From NCBI GenBank assembly GCA_022819985.1, contig JAJEGH010000045.1:62001-126000 (forward strand): a stretch of DNA of 64,000 nt, read 5' to 3'. A program made the position numbers and the translations under genes. Positions 1 through 8,830 of this stretch are shown here, one piece after another (the stretch's first letter is position 1; each line of letters opens with the position of its first letter). The notes beneath the pieces were generated by a model. It was not told where the DNA came from, searched no databases, and worked only from the letters and a program-made list of their open reading frames with translations. Source of the DNA: Alphaproteobacteria bacterium (GTDB lineage Bacteria > Pseudomonadota > Alphaproteobacteria > Bin65).

Positions 1-288
1 CGTGGTGAAGATCGCGGCGTTGTTGAGCAGGATGTCCGTACCGCCGAAGGCTTCGCGCGCCGCCGCCGCCATCGCTTCGACGGACGCCGGTTCGCCGACA
101 TCCGCCCGGACGGCGATGGCCGATCCGCCGGCGTCCGCAATTTCGCCGGCGACCGCTTCGGCGTTGGCGCCGTTCAGGTCGGCGACGACGACCCTGGCGC
201 CTTCCTGCGCGAAGGCCAGGCAATAGGCGCGGCCGATACCCTGGCCGCCGCCGGTGACGATGGCGGATTTACCGTCGAGTTGTGCCAA
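1..288 (-). CDS. Short-chain dehydrogenase/reductase, N-terminal part (cut by window edge)
   Basis: Only the first 96 codons are inside the window. They form a classical SDR Rossmann start: a glycine-rich cofactor loop TGGGQGIG at about residues 12-19, an acidic residue after the second beta strand (VVVADLN) that usually marks NAD(H) preference, and NNAA near residue 90 in place of the family NNAG. The start is read as TTG at 288 because GGGAGG sits six bases upstream and the protein then begins directly with [11 protein letters not shown], as in the family. The catalytic Tyr-Lys lies outside the window, so the substrate cannot be guessed. It is transcribed away from the PBP4 gene. Confidence 0.85.
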   Translation of the reverse strand, partial: MAQLDGKSAIVTGGGQGIGRAYCLAFAQEGARVVVADLNGANAEAVAGEIADAGGSAIAVRADVGEPASVEAMAAAAREAFGGTDILLNNAAIFTT

Positions 289-628
289 GCCGGGCCTCCC
301 TCTCTGTGCGGCGGCAATGTTCCAGCGTCGATGGAGAAAGGCAAGCCGCCGCGCGACAGGGCCGCAATGCGCGTTGCGCGGACGCGGCGGCGCGGCGGCG
401 GCGCCTTCCGGATCGCCGCCCGCCGGATACGGGCGGAAAACCGGGGCGGCGTTCTTCCCGGTGTGCAAAAGCTACTTCGGCGGACTATAGTCGCGGCGGA
501 TCCGATTTGGCCTTGCAGGCCCGCATTGTTCCGGTGCCGGGTTCCGGTGCCGGGCCTGCCTGTCTTTTCGGGGTATGGCCGGCCCCGGAGTTCGATCGGC
601 AAGAGCGGTAGCCGGGAATGAACCTGTC
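289..628. other. Divergent intergenic region, 340 bp
   Basis: No convincing gene was seen between the divergent SDR and PBP4 genes. The only promoter-like signal toward the PBP4 gene is TATAGT at 486-491, with a poor -35 (GTGCAA at 463-468) 17 bases upstream. That would leave a leader of about 130 bases. The open frames here are arginine- and proline-rich and look like chance frames in GC-rich DNA. Confidence 0.4.
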
Positions 629-2212
629 GTGAGGCAGCCGTGGGGAATGGGGGCGGTCGCGGCCGCCGGCTTCGTCGCGTTGACGGCCGGCGCCGGCGGC
701 GCCGCGTCGGCGTCGCTCGGCCTCGAAGACCTGTTCGAGCGCTTCCGTATCGACGGGCGCAGCGTCGGCTATGTCGCCATGGACGCCGCTACGGGCGCGG
801 TCCTGACGGCGCGGAACCCCGACGGCGCCTTCGTGCCGGCCTCCGCCATCAAGGCGGCGACGGCGATGATGGCGCTCGATGTCCTGGGACCGGAGCATCG
901 CGCCGTCACGCGGCTCTACACGTCCGAGGCGGTCGAGGGCGGCACCCTGAACGGCGATCTGATCCTGGTCGGCGGCGGCGATCCCGAACTCTATACCGAA
1001 CATTATCTTCCGATGATCCGGGCGCTGAAGAAGCAGGGCATCCGGCGGATCGGCGGCCGGTTCCTGTTCGACGACAGCCTGTTTCCGGAATCCCGGGCCA
1101 TCAGCGCCGCCCATGACGGCGATGTTTCCTACAATGCGGGCGTCGGCGCCCTGTCGCTTAACTTCAATCGGCTGCGGCTGAGCTGGCAGAGGTCCGGCAA
1201 GAGCCTGCAAGTGCGGATCGATGCCAGGACCGACAAAATGTCGGTGCCGGTCGATATCGTGACCGCCGGCGTCGCTCCGGCCGGGACGCAGGCGCCGCGC
1301 GGCGTGGTCCGCGTTGTCGCCGGCGGAGTCCCGCGCTGGACGGTTGTGCCGACGGCCAGGCGCAGCGGCGCGATGTGGGTGCCGGTCAAGCGGGTCGGGC
1401 TTATGGCCGCCCATGTGTTTCAGCGGCTCGCCGCGAATCGCGGCATCGCCCTGCCCGGTCCCGAGCGCGGCGCCTTGCCGGCCGGCGCTGCGGTCGTTGC
1501 GGCCCATCGTTCCGAACCGCTGATCGAGGCGGTGCGCCATTTCCTGAAATACAGCAACAATGTCGCGACCGAAATCGTCGGCCTGGCGACGACCCGCCGG
1601 ATGGCCGGCAAACCGCTGGACCTGGCGCAATCCGGCCATGCAATGGCGGACTGGTGGCGCCGGCGGCTGCCTGACGGGGACTGGACCGGCCTGCGCATCG
1701 CCAACCATTCGGGGCTGAGCCGGGAGACGCGCGTTTCGCCCCGCCAGATGGCCGTTTTCCTGCGCTGGGCGTGCAACCGGGCCTATGCCGGCCGCCGGCT
1801 GTGGGACCTGCTGCCGCCCTATCGGGTCGGTACAGGTACGGGCGGGAAGCGAACGGCAAAGCGGCCGCCGCGGGCCGGCGAACGTCCGGCGCCCCCGTCC
1901 GCGCAAGGGTCCAGGAGCCAGGCGAACGGGAATGACCGCGGCGCCGGGCGCCGGCCCGGCCCGGTCCGGGCGATGGCGATGCAGGTGCGCGGCAAGACCG
2001 GTACGCTCAACCACGCCCGATCCCTGGTCGGGTATATGGTCACCCGGTCGAAGCGTGAGATCGTCTTCGCGGTGTTCCTCGACGACGGGCGTGCCCGCCG
2101 TGCCGCCGTCGAAGCCGGCCGGCGATACCGGCAGCTGAAGCCGGCCCGCTGGGCGTGGCGTTCCCGTGTCGTGCTCAACGGTATCGTCCGTAAAATCATG
2201 CTCGAATTCTGA
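629..2212 (+). CDS. dacB: D-alanyl-D-alanine carboxypeptidase/endopeptidase, PBP4 family (peptidase S13)
   Basis: Periplasmic low-molecular-weight penicillin-binding protein that trims or cuts D-Ala cross-links in peptidoglycan. All three active-site motifs are present: SAIK (Ser about 72 and Lys about 75 from the chosen start), SNN (in KYSNNVATE) and KTG (in RGKTGTLN). The start is taken as GTG 629, which gives a short N-terminus before the hydrophobic signal-like segment (AVAAAGFVALTAGAGG). The frame is open upstream to 575, so the exact start is uncertain. An unusual arginine/proline/glycine-rich stretch of about 45 residues lies just before KTG. Its wall function fits the dcw cluster in the window, but it is not adjacent to it. 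Confidence 0.92.
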   Translation: MRQPWGMGAVAAAGFVALTAGAGGAASASLGLEDLFERFRIDGRSVGYVAMDAATGAVLTARNPDGAFVPASAIKAATAMMALDVLGPEHRAVTRLYTSEAVEGGTLNGDLILVGGGDPELYTEHYLPMIRALKKQGIRRIGGRFLFDDSLFPESRAISAAHDGDVSYNAGVGALSLNFNRLRLSWQRSGKSLQVRIDARTDKMSVPVDIVTAGVAPAGTQAPRGVVRVVAGGVPRWTVVPTARRSGAMWVPVKRVGLMAAHVFQRLAANRGIALPGPERGALPAGAAVVAAHRSEPLIEAVRHFLKYSNNVATEIVGLATTRRMAGKPLDLAQSGHAMADWWRRRLPDGDWTGLRIANHSGLSRETRVSPRQMAVFLRWACNRAYAGRRLWDLLPPYRVGTGTGGKRTAKRPPRAGERPAPPSAQGSRSQANGNDRGAGRRPGPVRAMAMQVRGKTGTLNHARSLVGYMVTRSKREIVFAVFLDDGRARRAAVEAGRRYRQLKPARWAWRSRVVLNGIVRKIMLEF

Positions 2213-2253
2213 GGCGCCCGCCGCCCGCCAACCCAAACTTCGGAGTCTTGCCG

Positions 2254-4584
2254 ATGCAGTTCGGACTCGGTCAGCCCGCGCCCCGGCGCGAAGATCGCCG
2301 CTTTCTCACCGGCCGCGGCAGATATGTCGACGACATGAACCTGCCCAGCGCGCTGCACGGCGCGGTCGTGCGCTCGCCCCATGCCAGGGCGAAAATTCTC
2401 GCGGTCGATACGGAGGCGGCGCAGGCGGCGCCGGGCGTGACGGCGGTCTGGACGATCGACGATCTGGACGCGGCGGGGATCGGCGACGTGCCGTGCCACA
2501 CCTCGCCGGCCGCCCTGGGCGCGCCGCCGCCGAAATTCTGGCCGGCCCGGCCCGCCCTGGCGCGCGGCGAGGTCCGCTATGTCGGCGAGCCGGTCGCTTT
2601 CGTCGTCGCGGACAGCCGCGCGGCGGCGGAGGACGCCGCCGATCTCGTACTGGTCGAGTATGAGGATTCGGCGCCGGTCGCGACGATCGCGCAGGCAGAA
2701 GCGCCCGGTGCAACGAAAGTCTGGCAGGATGCCGACGACAATATCTGCTTCGCCTTCGAGCGGGGCGATGCGGCGGCGGCCGATGCGGCCTTCGGGGACG
2801 CCGCAACGACGGTTTCGCTGCAAATCTACAACAACCGCGTCTCGCCCAACAGCATGGAGCCGCGCGCGACGGTCGCCACGGTCGATCCGGCGGACGGCCG
2901 CCTGATCGTCTACACGGCATCGCAGAATCCGCACGGCATGCGGCCCGCTCTGGCGGCCGATGTCTTCGGCATCCCGGAAACCGGGATTCGCGTGGTCAGC
3001 CCGGATGTCGGCGGCGGGTTCGGCATGAAGAACAACGCCTTCCACGAGGATGTCCTCGTCTGCCACGCGGCGCGGACGTTCGGCCGGCCGGTGCGCTGGA
3101 CGTCGAGCCGCGCCGAAGGGCTGCTCAACGATACCCACGGGCGCGACGTGCTGGCGGATGCCGAACTGGCGCTCGATGCGGACGGCAAATTCACCGGACT
3201 GCGCATCCACGCCCGCTACGCCATGGGCGCCTACCTGTCGTCGGCCGCGCCCGCGGCGGCGCTGGTGGGCTGCCTGCTGTACAGCGGCGTGTACGATGTC
3301 CCGGCCGCCCATCTGTCGGTTACCGCCTACTTTACCAATACGGCGATGGTCGGCCCCTATCGCGGCGCCGGCCGGCCCGAAGCGATCCATGTCATCGAGC
3401 GGCTGGTCGATCTGGCGGCACGCAAGACCGGCATCGATCCGGTCGAATTGCGCCGGCGCAACATGCTGACCCCCGACCGCCTGCCTTATGCCGGCCCGTT
3501 CGGGCCGACCTACGATACCGGCGATTTTCCCGCGCTGCTGGACAAGGCGCTGGCCGCCGCGGACTGGGACGGCTATGCACAGCGCGCGGCCGAAAGCGCG
3601 GAGGCCGGGAAGAAACGCGGTCGCGGCCTGGCCTATTTCATCGAGACCTGCGGCCTGTTCAACGACCGGATGGAAATCCGCTTCGACGAAGGCGCGGGCG
3701 TGACGATCCTGGCCGGCACCCACAATCACGGCCAGGGCCACGAGACGGTGTTCGCCCAGCTGGTGTCGGACTGGCTGGGCGTTCCGCCCGAGCGCATCCG
3801 TTTCGAGCAGGGCGATACCGACAAGGTCGGCTTCGGCCGCGGCACCTATGCGGCGCGCAGCATGACGGTCGGCGGCAACGCCCTGCGCGACGCTGCGGAC
3901 AAGGTCATCGAGCGCGGCAAGTTGCTCGCCTCCGTGCTGTTCGAGGCGGCGCAGGAGGATATCGCGTTCGACAACGGCGAATTTTCCGTCGCCGGAACCG
4001 ACAAGAAGGCGGGCTGGGCGCAGGTCTGCCACGCCGCCTTCGTGCGCGGCGGGCCGACGGCCGCCTTCGGGCCGGGCATCGAGGCGACCGGCAGCTTCTC
4101 GCCGACCACGCCGAACTTTCCCAACGGCTGCCACATCGTCGAGATCGAACTCGACCCGGAGACCGGCCATGTCGCCGTCGACCGCTATACCTCGGTCGAC
4201 GATTCCGGCGTCGTACTGAACCCGCTGCTCTACGCCGGGCAGATCCACGGCGGCATCGTCCAGGGCTGGGGCCAGGCGATGCTCGAACAGGCGCTCTACG
4301 ACGAAGACAGCGGCCAGCTCCTGACCGGCAGTTTCATGGACTACGGCATGCCGCGCGCCGACGACCTGCCCGGCTTCGCGCTCGACCATTTACACATTCC
4401 CTGCGCGACCAATCCGCTGGGCATCAAGGGCGCGGGCGAGAGCGGTACGGTCGGCGCGCTGCCGGCGATCGTCAACGCCGTCGTCGATGCGCTGGCCGAT
4501 GCCGGCGTCACCGATATCTCCATGCCGATGACGCCCGCCAAGGTGTGGGCGGCGCTGAATCCTCAGGCGGAGGCCCGGAGATAA
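2254..4584 (+). CDS. Xanthine dehydrogenase/CO dehydrogenase family molybdopterin-binding large subunit
   Basis: Large catalytic subunit of a molybdenum hydroxylase (CoxL/aldehyde oxidase type), about 776 residues, the usual length. The N-terminal domain starts with RREDRRFLTGRGRYVDD. Molybdopterin-domain motifs include GGGFGMKN, PYRGAGRPE (like the AYRGAGR loop of form II CoxL rather than the CODH loop), GTHNHGQGHET, and near the C-terminus KGAGESG, carrying the glutamate that acts as general base in this family. ATG 2254 is chosen because GGAG lies 8 bases before it; TTG at 2248 is too close. The FAD and 2Fe-2S partner subunits are not nearby, which is odd. The substrate is unknown. The 3' end overlaps the convergent permease gene by 22 bp. 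Confidence 0.92.
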   Translation: MQFGLGQPAPRREDRRFLTGRGRYVDDMNLPSALHGAVVRSPHARAKILAVDTEAAQAAPGVTAVWTIDDLDAAGIGDVPCHTSPAALGAPPPKFWPARPALARGEVRYVGEPVAFVVADSRAAAEDAADLVLVEYEDSAPVATIAQAEAPGATKVWQDADDNICFAFERGDAAAADAAFGDAATTVSLQIYNNRVSPNSMEPRATVATVDPADGRLIVYTASQNPHGMRPALAADVFGIPETGIRVVSPDVGGGFGMKNNAFHEDVLVCHAARTFGRPVRWTSSRAEGLLNDTHGRDVLADAELALDADGKFTGLRIHARYAMGAYLSSAAPAAALVGCLLYSGVYDVPAAHLSVTAYFTNTAMVGPYRGAGRPEAIHVIERLVDLAARKTGIDPVELRRRNMLTPDRLPYAGPFGPTYDTGDFPALLDKALAAADWDGYAQRAAESAEAGKKRGRGLAYFIETCGLFNDRMEIRFDEGAGVTILAGTHNHGQGHETVFAQLVSDWLGVPPERIRFEQGDTDKVGFGRGTYAARSMTVGGNALRDAADKVIERGKLLASVLFEAAQEDIAFDNGEFSVAGTDKKAGWAQVCHAAFVRGGPTAAFGPGIEATGSFSPTTPNFPNGCHIVEIELDPETGHVAVDRYTSVDDSGVVLNPLLYAGQIHGGIVQGWGQAMLEQALYDEDSGQLLTGSFMDYGMPRADDLPGFALDHLHIPCATNPLGIKGAGESGTVGALPAIVNAVVDALADAGVTDISMPMTPAKVWAALNPQAEARR

Positions 4585-5246
4585 CGGTTCATCCGTCGCT
4601 CGCCGAGGCGGAAGGTTCCGGTAATGGCCAGCGCCAGGATCAGGTACAGCGCGGCGGCGTAGAGATAGACCGTATCGTCGTAGCCGCGCGAGAAGACCGA
4701 GCGGGTCTCGCCCATCAGGTCGTAGACCGTGATCGTGCTGACCAGTGCGCTGCCCTTGAGCAGCAGGATGACCTCGTTGCCGTAGGCCGGCCAGGCGATT
4801 TGGAACGCCCGGGGCAGCACGATCCGGCGGTAGACCGTCACCCTGGACATGCCGCAGGCTTCGGCGGCTTCGACCTCGCCTTTCGGCACCGCGGCGATCC
4901 CTCCGCGCAGGATTTCGGCAACATAGGCGGTCGTGTTCAGGGTCAGGCCGAGCAGCCCGCAATATTCGGCGTCGCCAAGCACGATCCAGAACGGGCTTTC
5001 GCGCACGGCCTCGAACTGGGCGAGGCCGTAATAGAGCAGGGCGAGCTGCACGATCAGCGGCGTGCCGCGGAAAAAATAGATGTAGAGATAGGCCGGCACG
5101 GAAATCCAGCGCCGGTTCGAGCGCCGCGCCAGCGCCAGCGGGATCGCGAGAACCAGCCCGATGATACAGGCCAGCGCGACCAGCTTGACCGTGACGAGCG
5201 CGCCGTCGATCAGCCGGTCGCCATATCGGATCCACAGGTCGAGCAT
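4563..5246 (-). CDS. Polar amino acid ABC transporter permease (HisM/GlnP type)
   Basis: Inner-membrane permease of 227 residues, the normal length for the His/Glu/Gln permease family. It has about five hydrophobic segments, the N-terminal LVTVKLVALACIIGLVLAIP helix, FFRGTPLIVQL typical of the family, and the cytoplasmic EAA loop EAAEACGMSRVTVYRRIVLP that docks on the ATPase. It lies five bases downstream of a paralogous permease, and the two probably form the heterodimeric channel. The last gene of a four-gene importer operon. The amino acid carried cannot be fixed from sequence, but the binding protein suggests a basic or polar amino acid. Confidence 0.93.
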   Translation of the reverse strand: MLDLWIRYGDRLIDGALVTVKLVALACIIGLVLAIPLALARRSNRRWISVPAYLYIYFFRGTPLIVQLALLYYGLAQFEAVRESPFWIVLGDAEYCGLLGLTLNTTAYVAEILRGGIAAVPKGEVEAAEACGMSRVTVYRRIVLPRAFQIAWPAYGNEVILLLKGSALVSTITVYDLMGETRSVFSRGYDDTVYLYAAALYLILALAITGTFRLGERRMNRYLRASA

Positions 5247-5251
5247 GCGCG

Positions 5252-5992
5252 TCAGGCCGGCCGCGGCGCAGGCGGGCGCGAAACCGCCTCGCCGGCAATC
5301 CCGCGGTTGGCATGCCGCTCCAGCCGGGCGCGGAAAATGTCGGAGACGACGGTGAGCAGCAGGTAGATGACGGTCGCCGCCAGATAGAACACGAACGGCC
5401 GCTGGGTTGCCTCCGCCGCCACGCTGGTCTCGCGCATCAGTTCGTCCAGCGCGATGACGCTGACCAGCGAGGTATCCTTGAGCAGCACCATCCAGAGGTT
5501 GCCCAGCCCCGGCAGGGCAAAGCGCAGAATCTGGGGAAAACGGACGCGCAGAAAGACCTGGCGGCGCGTCATGCCGACGGCGAGCGCGGCCTCGATCTGG
5601 CCTTTCGGGACGGCCATGAAGGCGCCGCGGAAGACTTCGGAAGCGAAGGCGCCGAAAATCAGCCCCAGGGCGAGCGACCCGGCGAGCCGCTTGTTGAAAT
5701 CGAACCCGCCGTCGTAGCCGAACGCTTCGAGCAGCGCCCCGATCGCCGCGCCGCCGCTGTAGTAGACCAGCAGGATGATGAGCAGCTCAGGGATGCCCCG
5801 GATGAGCAGGCTGTAGGTCTCGGCGACGCCGCGCAATATCCGCGAGTGCGAGAGCTTCGCGCCGGCTGCTGCAAGGCCGAGGCCGAGCCCGATCGCCAGC
5901 GAATATATCGCGATCTCCACCGTGACCAGCGCGCCGACGATCAGCTCGTCGCCGAAACCGGTGTCGCCGAAATGGAGGATTTCGGGGATCAT
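5252..5992 (-). CDS. Polar amino acid ABC transporter permease (HisQ type)
   Basis: Second permease of the importer, about 246 residues. It shows LVTVEIAIYSLAIGLGLGLA, the LIRGIPELLIILLVYY segment and the EAA loop IEAALAVGMTRRQVFLRVRFPQ. ATG 5992 is preferred; a TTG in frame at 6010 is possible, but neither start has a strong ribosome site. The C-terminal tail is proline/alanine-rich. It follows the binding-protein gene across a stable hairpin (6038-6061), which would lower permease expression relative to the binding protein, as is common in such importers. Confidence 0.92.
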   Translation of the reverse strand: MIPEILHFGDTGFGDELIVGALVTVEIAIYSLAIGLGLGLAAAGAKLSHSRILRGVAETYSLLIRGIPELLIILLVYYSGGAAIGALLEAFGYDGGFDFNKRLAGSLALGLIFGAFASEVFRGAFMAVPKGQIEAALAVGMTRRQVFLRVRFPQILRFALPGLGNLWMVLLKDTSLVSVIALDELMRETSVAAEATQRPFVFYLAATVIYLLLTVVSDIFRARLERHANRGIAGEAVSRPPAPRPA

Positions 5993-6030
5993 CGCGGCGC
6001 TTCGATTCAACCGGAATTCCGGCTGCCAAA

Positions 6031-6061
6031 GAAAGAACCCCCTTCCGCGGGTAGAAGGGGG
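6031..6061 (-). terminator. Hairpin between binding-protein and permease genes (attenuator or partial terminator)
   Basis: A perfect 8-bp stem, 6038-6045 pairing with 6054-6061 (CCCCCTTC/GAAGGGGG), with an 8-base loop. On the minus strand it is followed by TTCTTTC. It starts 30 bases after the binding-protein stop, so it may stabilise that mRNA end or end part of the transcription before the permeases. The U run is interrupted, so full termination is doubtful. Confidence 0.6.
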
Positions 6062-6090
6062 CCTTGTTCACGCATCGGGCATCCCGGCGA

Positions 6091-6843
6091 CTAGTAGATA
6101 TCGAACGGGAAGTATTTCGCGTTGATCTTGGCGTAGGTACCGTTCTTGCGCAGCGCGAGGATGGCGGCGTTCACTTTATCGAGCAGCGCGGTGTCTTCCT
6201 TACGGGCCGCGATGCCGATCTTGTCCTCGTTGCTGATCTGCCCGCCGGCCATCTCGAAACCCTTGTTCTTCTCGACCCAGTCGTAGGACGGCAGGAGGTC
6301 GGACAGAATCGCGTCGACGCGTCCGGCCTTGAGGTCGAGCCAAGCGGCGGTCTGCTTGTCGTAGACCTTGATCTTCGCCACCTTCCGGTAGTTGTCTTCG
6401 AGATATTGCGAGCTGACCGTCGCGCGCTGGGCGCCGAGCGTCTTGCCTTTGATACCTTCGGCCGTCGGCTTGAAGCCGCTGCCCTTTTTCGCGACGAATT
6501 GCAGGTAATTCGAATAGTAGGGCGTCGAGAAAGCGACCTTCTTCTTCCGCTCCTCGGTAATCGACATGCTCGCGACGATCAGGTCGTACTTCTTGGCCAG
6601 CAGACCGGGGATGATGCCGTCCCAGTCCTGCGCAACCAGGGTGCATTTCGCCTTCATGTGCGCGCAGATGGCCTTGGCGAGATCGACGTCGAAGCCGACC
6701 AGTTCGCCCTTGGCGTTCTTGCTGTTGAAGGGCGGGTAGGCGCCTTCGGTGGCGATCCGGAGGTCGCGGGCGGCAGCCGGCACCGAGAAGAGAGCCGCGC
6801 CGACCATCGCGGTCGCGGCAAACTGGGCAATTTTGCGGATCAT
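6091..6843 (-). CDS. Periplasmic amino acid-binding protein (ArgT/HisJ family)
   Basis: Solute-binding protein of about 250 residues. ATG 6843 is chosen because it begins a clean signal peptide (MIRKIAQFAATAMVGAALF, then PAAARD as cleavage region) and GGGAGA lies ten bases upstream. The mature part begins LRIATEGAYPPFN and contains GELVGFDVDLAKAIC, both typical of the SBP_bac_3 family, plus SMSITEERKKKVAFSTPYY. The Arg and Asp expected to grip the alpha-amino and carboxyl groups lie in this fold, but the side-chain specificity is unclear; Lys/Arg/ornithine/His or general amino acids are likely. A small palindrome (6898-6913) lies between it and the upstream ATPase gene. Confidence 0.93.
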   Translation of the reverse strand: MIRKIAQFAATAMVGAALFSVPAAARDLRIATEGAYPPFNSKNAKGELVGFDVDLAKAICAHMKAKCTLVAQDWDGIIPGLLAKKYDLIVASMSITEERKKKVAFSTPYYSNYLQFVAKKGSGFKPTAEGIKGKTLGAQRATVSSQYLEDNYRKVAKIKVYDKQTAAWLDLKAGRVDAILSDLLPSYDWVEKNKGFEMAGGQISNEDKIGIAARKEDTALLDKVNAAILALRKNGTYAKINAKYFPFDIY

Positions 6844-6968
6844 GATGACAGGTCTCCCTGGCCAAACCGATATTCCGTCGATCGGCCCCCGGCTCACGAC
6901 CGGACTTCCGGTCTGGCTTCCGCCCTGCGGCCGGGGCGCTACGGCCGGGGACCAGCTTACATCGGCGG

Positions 6969-7757
6969 TTACATCTGGCTAGACAGAAATTGCTGTAACC
7001 GTCCGGATTTGGGCGCGCCGAACAGGTCGGCCGGCGAGCCTTCCTCCTCGATCCTGCCGCGATGCAGGAAGACGGTGCGGTCCGAGACCTCGCGGGCGAA
7101 GCCCATCTCGTGGGTCACGACGATCATGGTCCGGCCTTCCTGAGCCAGATCCTGCATCACGCGCAGCACTTCGCCGACCAGTTCGGGATCGAGGGACGAA
7201 GTCGGTTCGTCGAACAGCAGGACTTTCGGTTGCATGGCGAGCGCCCGGGCGATGGCGACGCGCTGCTGCTGGCCGCCGGAAAGTTGCGCCGGATAGCTGT
7301 CGAACCTGCTCTCGAGGCCGACCTTTTCCAGCAGCGCCATGGCTTCCTCGCGCGCCTCGGCCCTGCTGCGCTTCAACACCTGGACCGGCCCTTCCGCAAT
7401 GTTCTGCAACACCGTCATGTGGGCCCAGAGGTTGAAGCTCTGGAACACCATGCCGAGCTGCGAGCGGAGGCGGGCGATCTGTTTCCGGTCGACGCCGGTG
7501 AGCCGGCCGGCGCGGCCGATGCGGACCCGGATCTCTTCGCCGTCCAGCACGATCCGGCCGCGGTCCGGGATTTCCAGGAAGTTGATGCAGCGCAGGAAGG
7601 TGCTCTTGCCCGAGCCGGAACTGCCGATGATCGCAATTACTTCGCCGGCCGCCGCGGACAGCGTCACACCCCTCAGGACCGCGAGGTCGCCGAAGCGCTT
7701 ATGAATATCCTCGGCGATCAGGGCCGGGCCGGCTGCCGCTGCGGGATGTCCTGCCAT
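6969..7757 (-). CDS. Polar amino acid ABC transporter ATP-binding protein (HisP/GlnQ type)
   Basis: ATPase of 262 residues that drives the importer encoded downstream. Walker A is GSSGSGKST, the signature is LSGGQQQR, Walker B is [12 protein letters not shown], and the switch histidine is in VTHEMGFA. The [19 protein letters not shown] insertion between Walker A and the Q-loop resembles HisP-like proteins, which carry an extra segment here. First gene of the operon; its start is about 95 bases from the divergent MDR gene, so both promoters must lie in or near the short region holding a 15-bp tandem repeat. Confidence 0.95.
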   Translation of the reverse strand: MAGHPAAAAGPALIAEDIHKRFGDLAVLRGVTLSAAAGEVIAIIGSSGSGKSTFLRCINFLEIPDRGRIVLDGEEIRVRIGRAGRLTGVDRKQIARLRSQLGMVFQSFNLWAHMTVLQNIAEGPVQVLKRSRAEAREEAMALLEKVGLESRFDSYPAQLSGGQQQRVAIARALAMQPKVLLFDEPTSSLDPELVGEVLRVMQDLAQEGRTMIVVTHEMGFAREVSDRTVFLHRGRIEEEGSPADLFGAPKSGRLQQFLSSQM

Positions 7758-7796
7758 CCGGCCATCCTCTAAAAGGGGGACGGGCCGTCAAGGTCA

Positions 7797-7838
7797 GATT
7801 CCGTCGGGTCCGATTCCGTCGGGTCCGATTCTGCGGGG
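7797..7838. repeat. 15-bp tandem repeat between divergent genes
   Basis: Two perfect copies of GATTCCGTCGGGTCC (7797-7811, 7812-7826) and a partial third (7827-7838). It ends at the ribosome site (GGGGAGGG) of the downstream plus-strand gene. It is one of several 12- or 15-bp repeats in this window. Confidence 0.9.
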
Positions 7839-7852
7839 GAGGGAAACGAACG

Positions 7853-8830
7853 ATGCGCGCTGTCGTCTGCGACCGGCTGAGCGAGGATTTCTCCGGCATG
7901 GCGATCCGCGACGTCGCGCTGCCCGAGCCCGGTCCGGGCGAAGTGCTCGTCCAGGTCCGGGCCGCGGGCATCGGCTTTCCGGACCTGCTGATGTGCCGCG
8001 GCGGCTATCAACTCAAACCGCCGCTGCCGTTCACGCCGGGGATGGACGTGTCCGGAACGGTCGCGGCCGTGGGCCCCGGGGTCACGGCGTTCGGGTTCGG
8101 CGACGCGGTGGCCGGCGCGGCGCGTTTCGGCAGCTTTGCCGGTTTCGTAACGGTGCCCGAGGGGCAGCTCCGCCCGAAGCCGCCCAACCTGTCCGATACC
8201 GAGGCCGCGGCCTGCCAGGTCGCCTGTCTCACGGCCTATGTCGCGCTGGTGCGCCGCGCCGCGCTGCAGCCGGGCGAGACCCTGCTGGTCCACGGCGCGA
8301 GCGGCGGCGCCGGCATGGCGGCGATCGGCCTGGGCAAGGCGCTCGGCGCGCGCATCGTCGCCACGACGGGCAGCCCCGCCAAGGCTGCCGCCCTCGAAGC
8401 GGCCGGCGCCGACCATGTGCTCGAAGCCGGCAAGGGCTTTCGGGAGCCGGTCAGGGACCTGACCGGCGGGCGCGGCGCCGATGTGGTCTTCGACCCGGTC
8501 GGCGGCGACCTGTTCGACGAATCGGTGCGCTGCATCGCCTTCGGCGGCCGGCTGCTCGTGATCGGCTTTGCCTCCGGCCGGATCGCCGAAATCGCGACCA
8601 ACATGCCGCTGATCAAGGGCTTCAGCGTGGTCGGCGTCCGCGCTGGCGAATACGGCCGCCGCTTCCCGGAGCGGGGGCACGAGAATCTCGATGCCGTCTG
8701 GAAGCTTGCGGCGGAAGGCAGGACCCGGATGCCCGTTCATGCCGAACTGCCGCTGGAGGACTTCCGGGCCGGTTTCGCCATGCTCGCACGGCGCGAAGCG
8801 GTCGGGAAGGTCGTGCTGAGGGTCAGCTAG
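7853..8830 (+). CDS. NADPH:quinone oxidoreductase-like MDR family protein
   Basis: Zinc-free medium-chain dehydrogenase/reductase, 325 residues. The N-terminal GroES-like fold starts MRAVVCDRLSEDFSGMAIRD. The nucleotide-binding site is HGASGGAGMAAIGLGKALGA, and the adenine/ribose strand ends IVATTGSPAK. The C-terminus VGKVVLRVS is typical of quinone oxidoreductases. The GHE zinc motif of alcohol dehydrogenases is missing (PGMDVSG instead), so it probably reduces quinones or enones with NADPH. A strong ribosome site (GGGGAGGG) sits upstream. Its stop overlaps the convergent MFS gene by 8 bp. Confidence 0.92.
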   Translation: MRAVVCDRLSEDFSGMAIRDVALPEPGPGEVLVQVRAAGIGFPDLLMCRGGYQLKPPLPFTPGMDVSGTVAAVGPGVTAFGFGDAVAGAARFGSFAGFVTVPEGQLRPKPPNLSDTEAAACQVACLTAYVALVRRAALQPGETLLVHGASGGAGMAAIGLGKALGARIVATTGSPAKAAALEAAGADHVLEAGKGFREPVRDLTGGRGADVVFDPVGGDLFDESVRCIAFGGRLLVIGFASGRIAEIATNMPLIKGFSVVGVRAGEYGRRFPERGHENLDAVWKLAAEGRTRMPVHAELPLEDFRAGFAMLARREAVGKVVLRVS

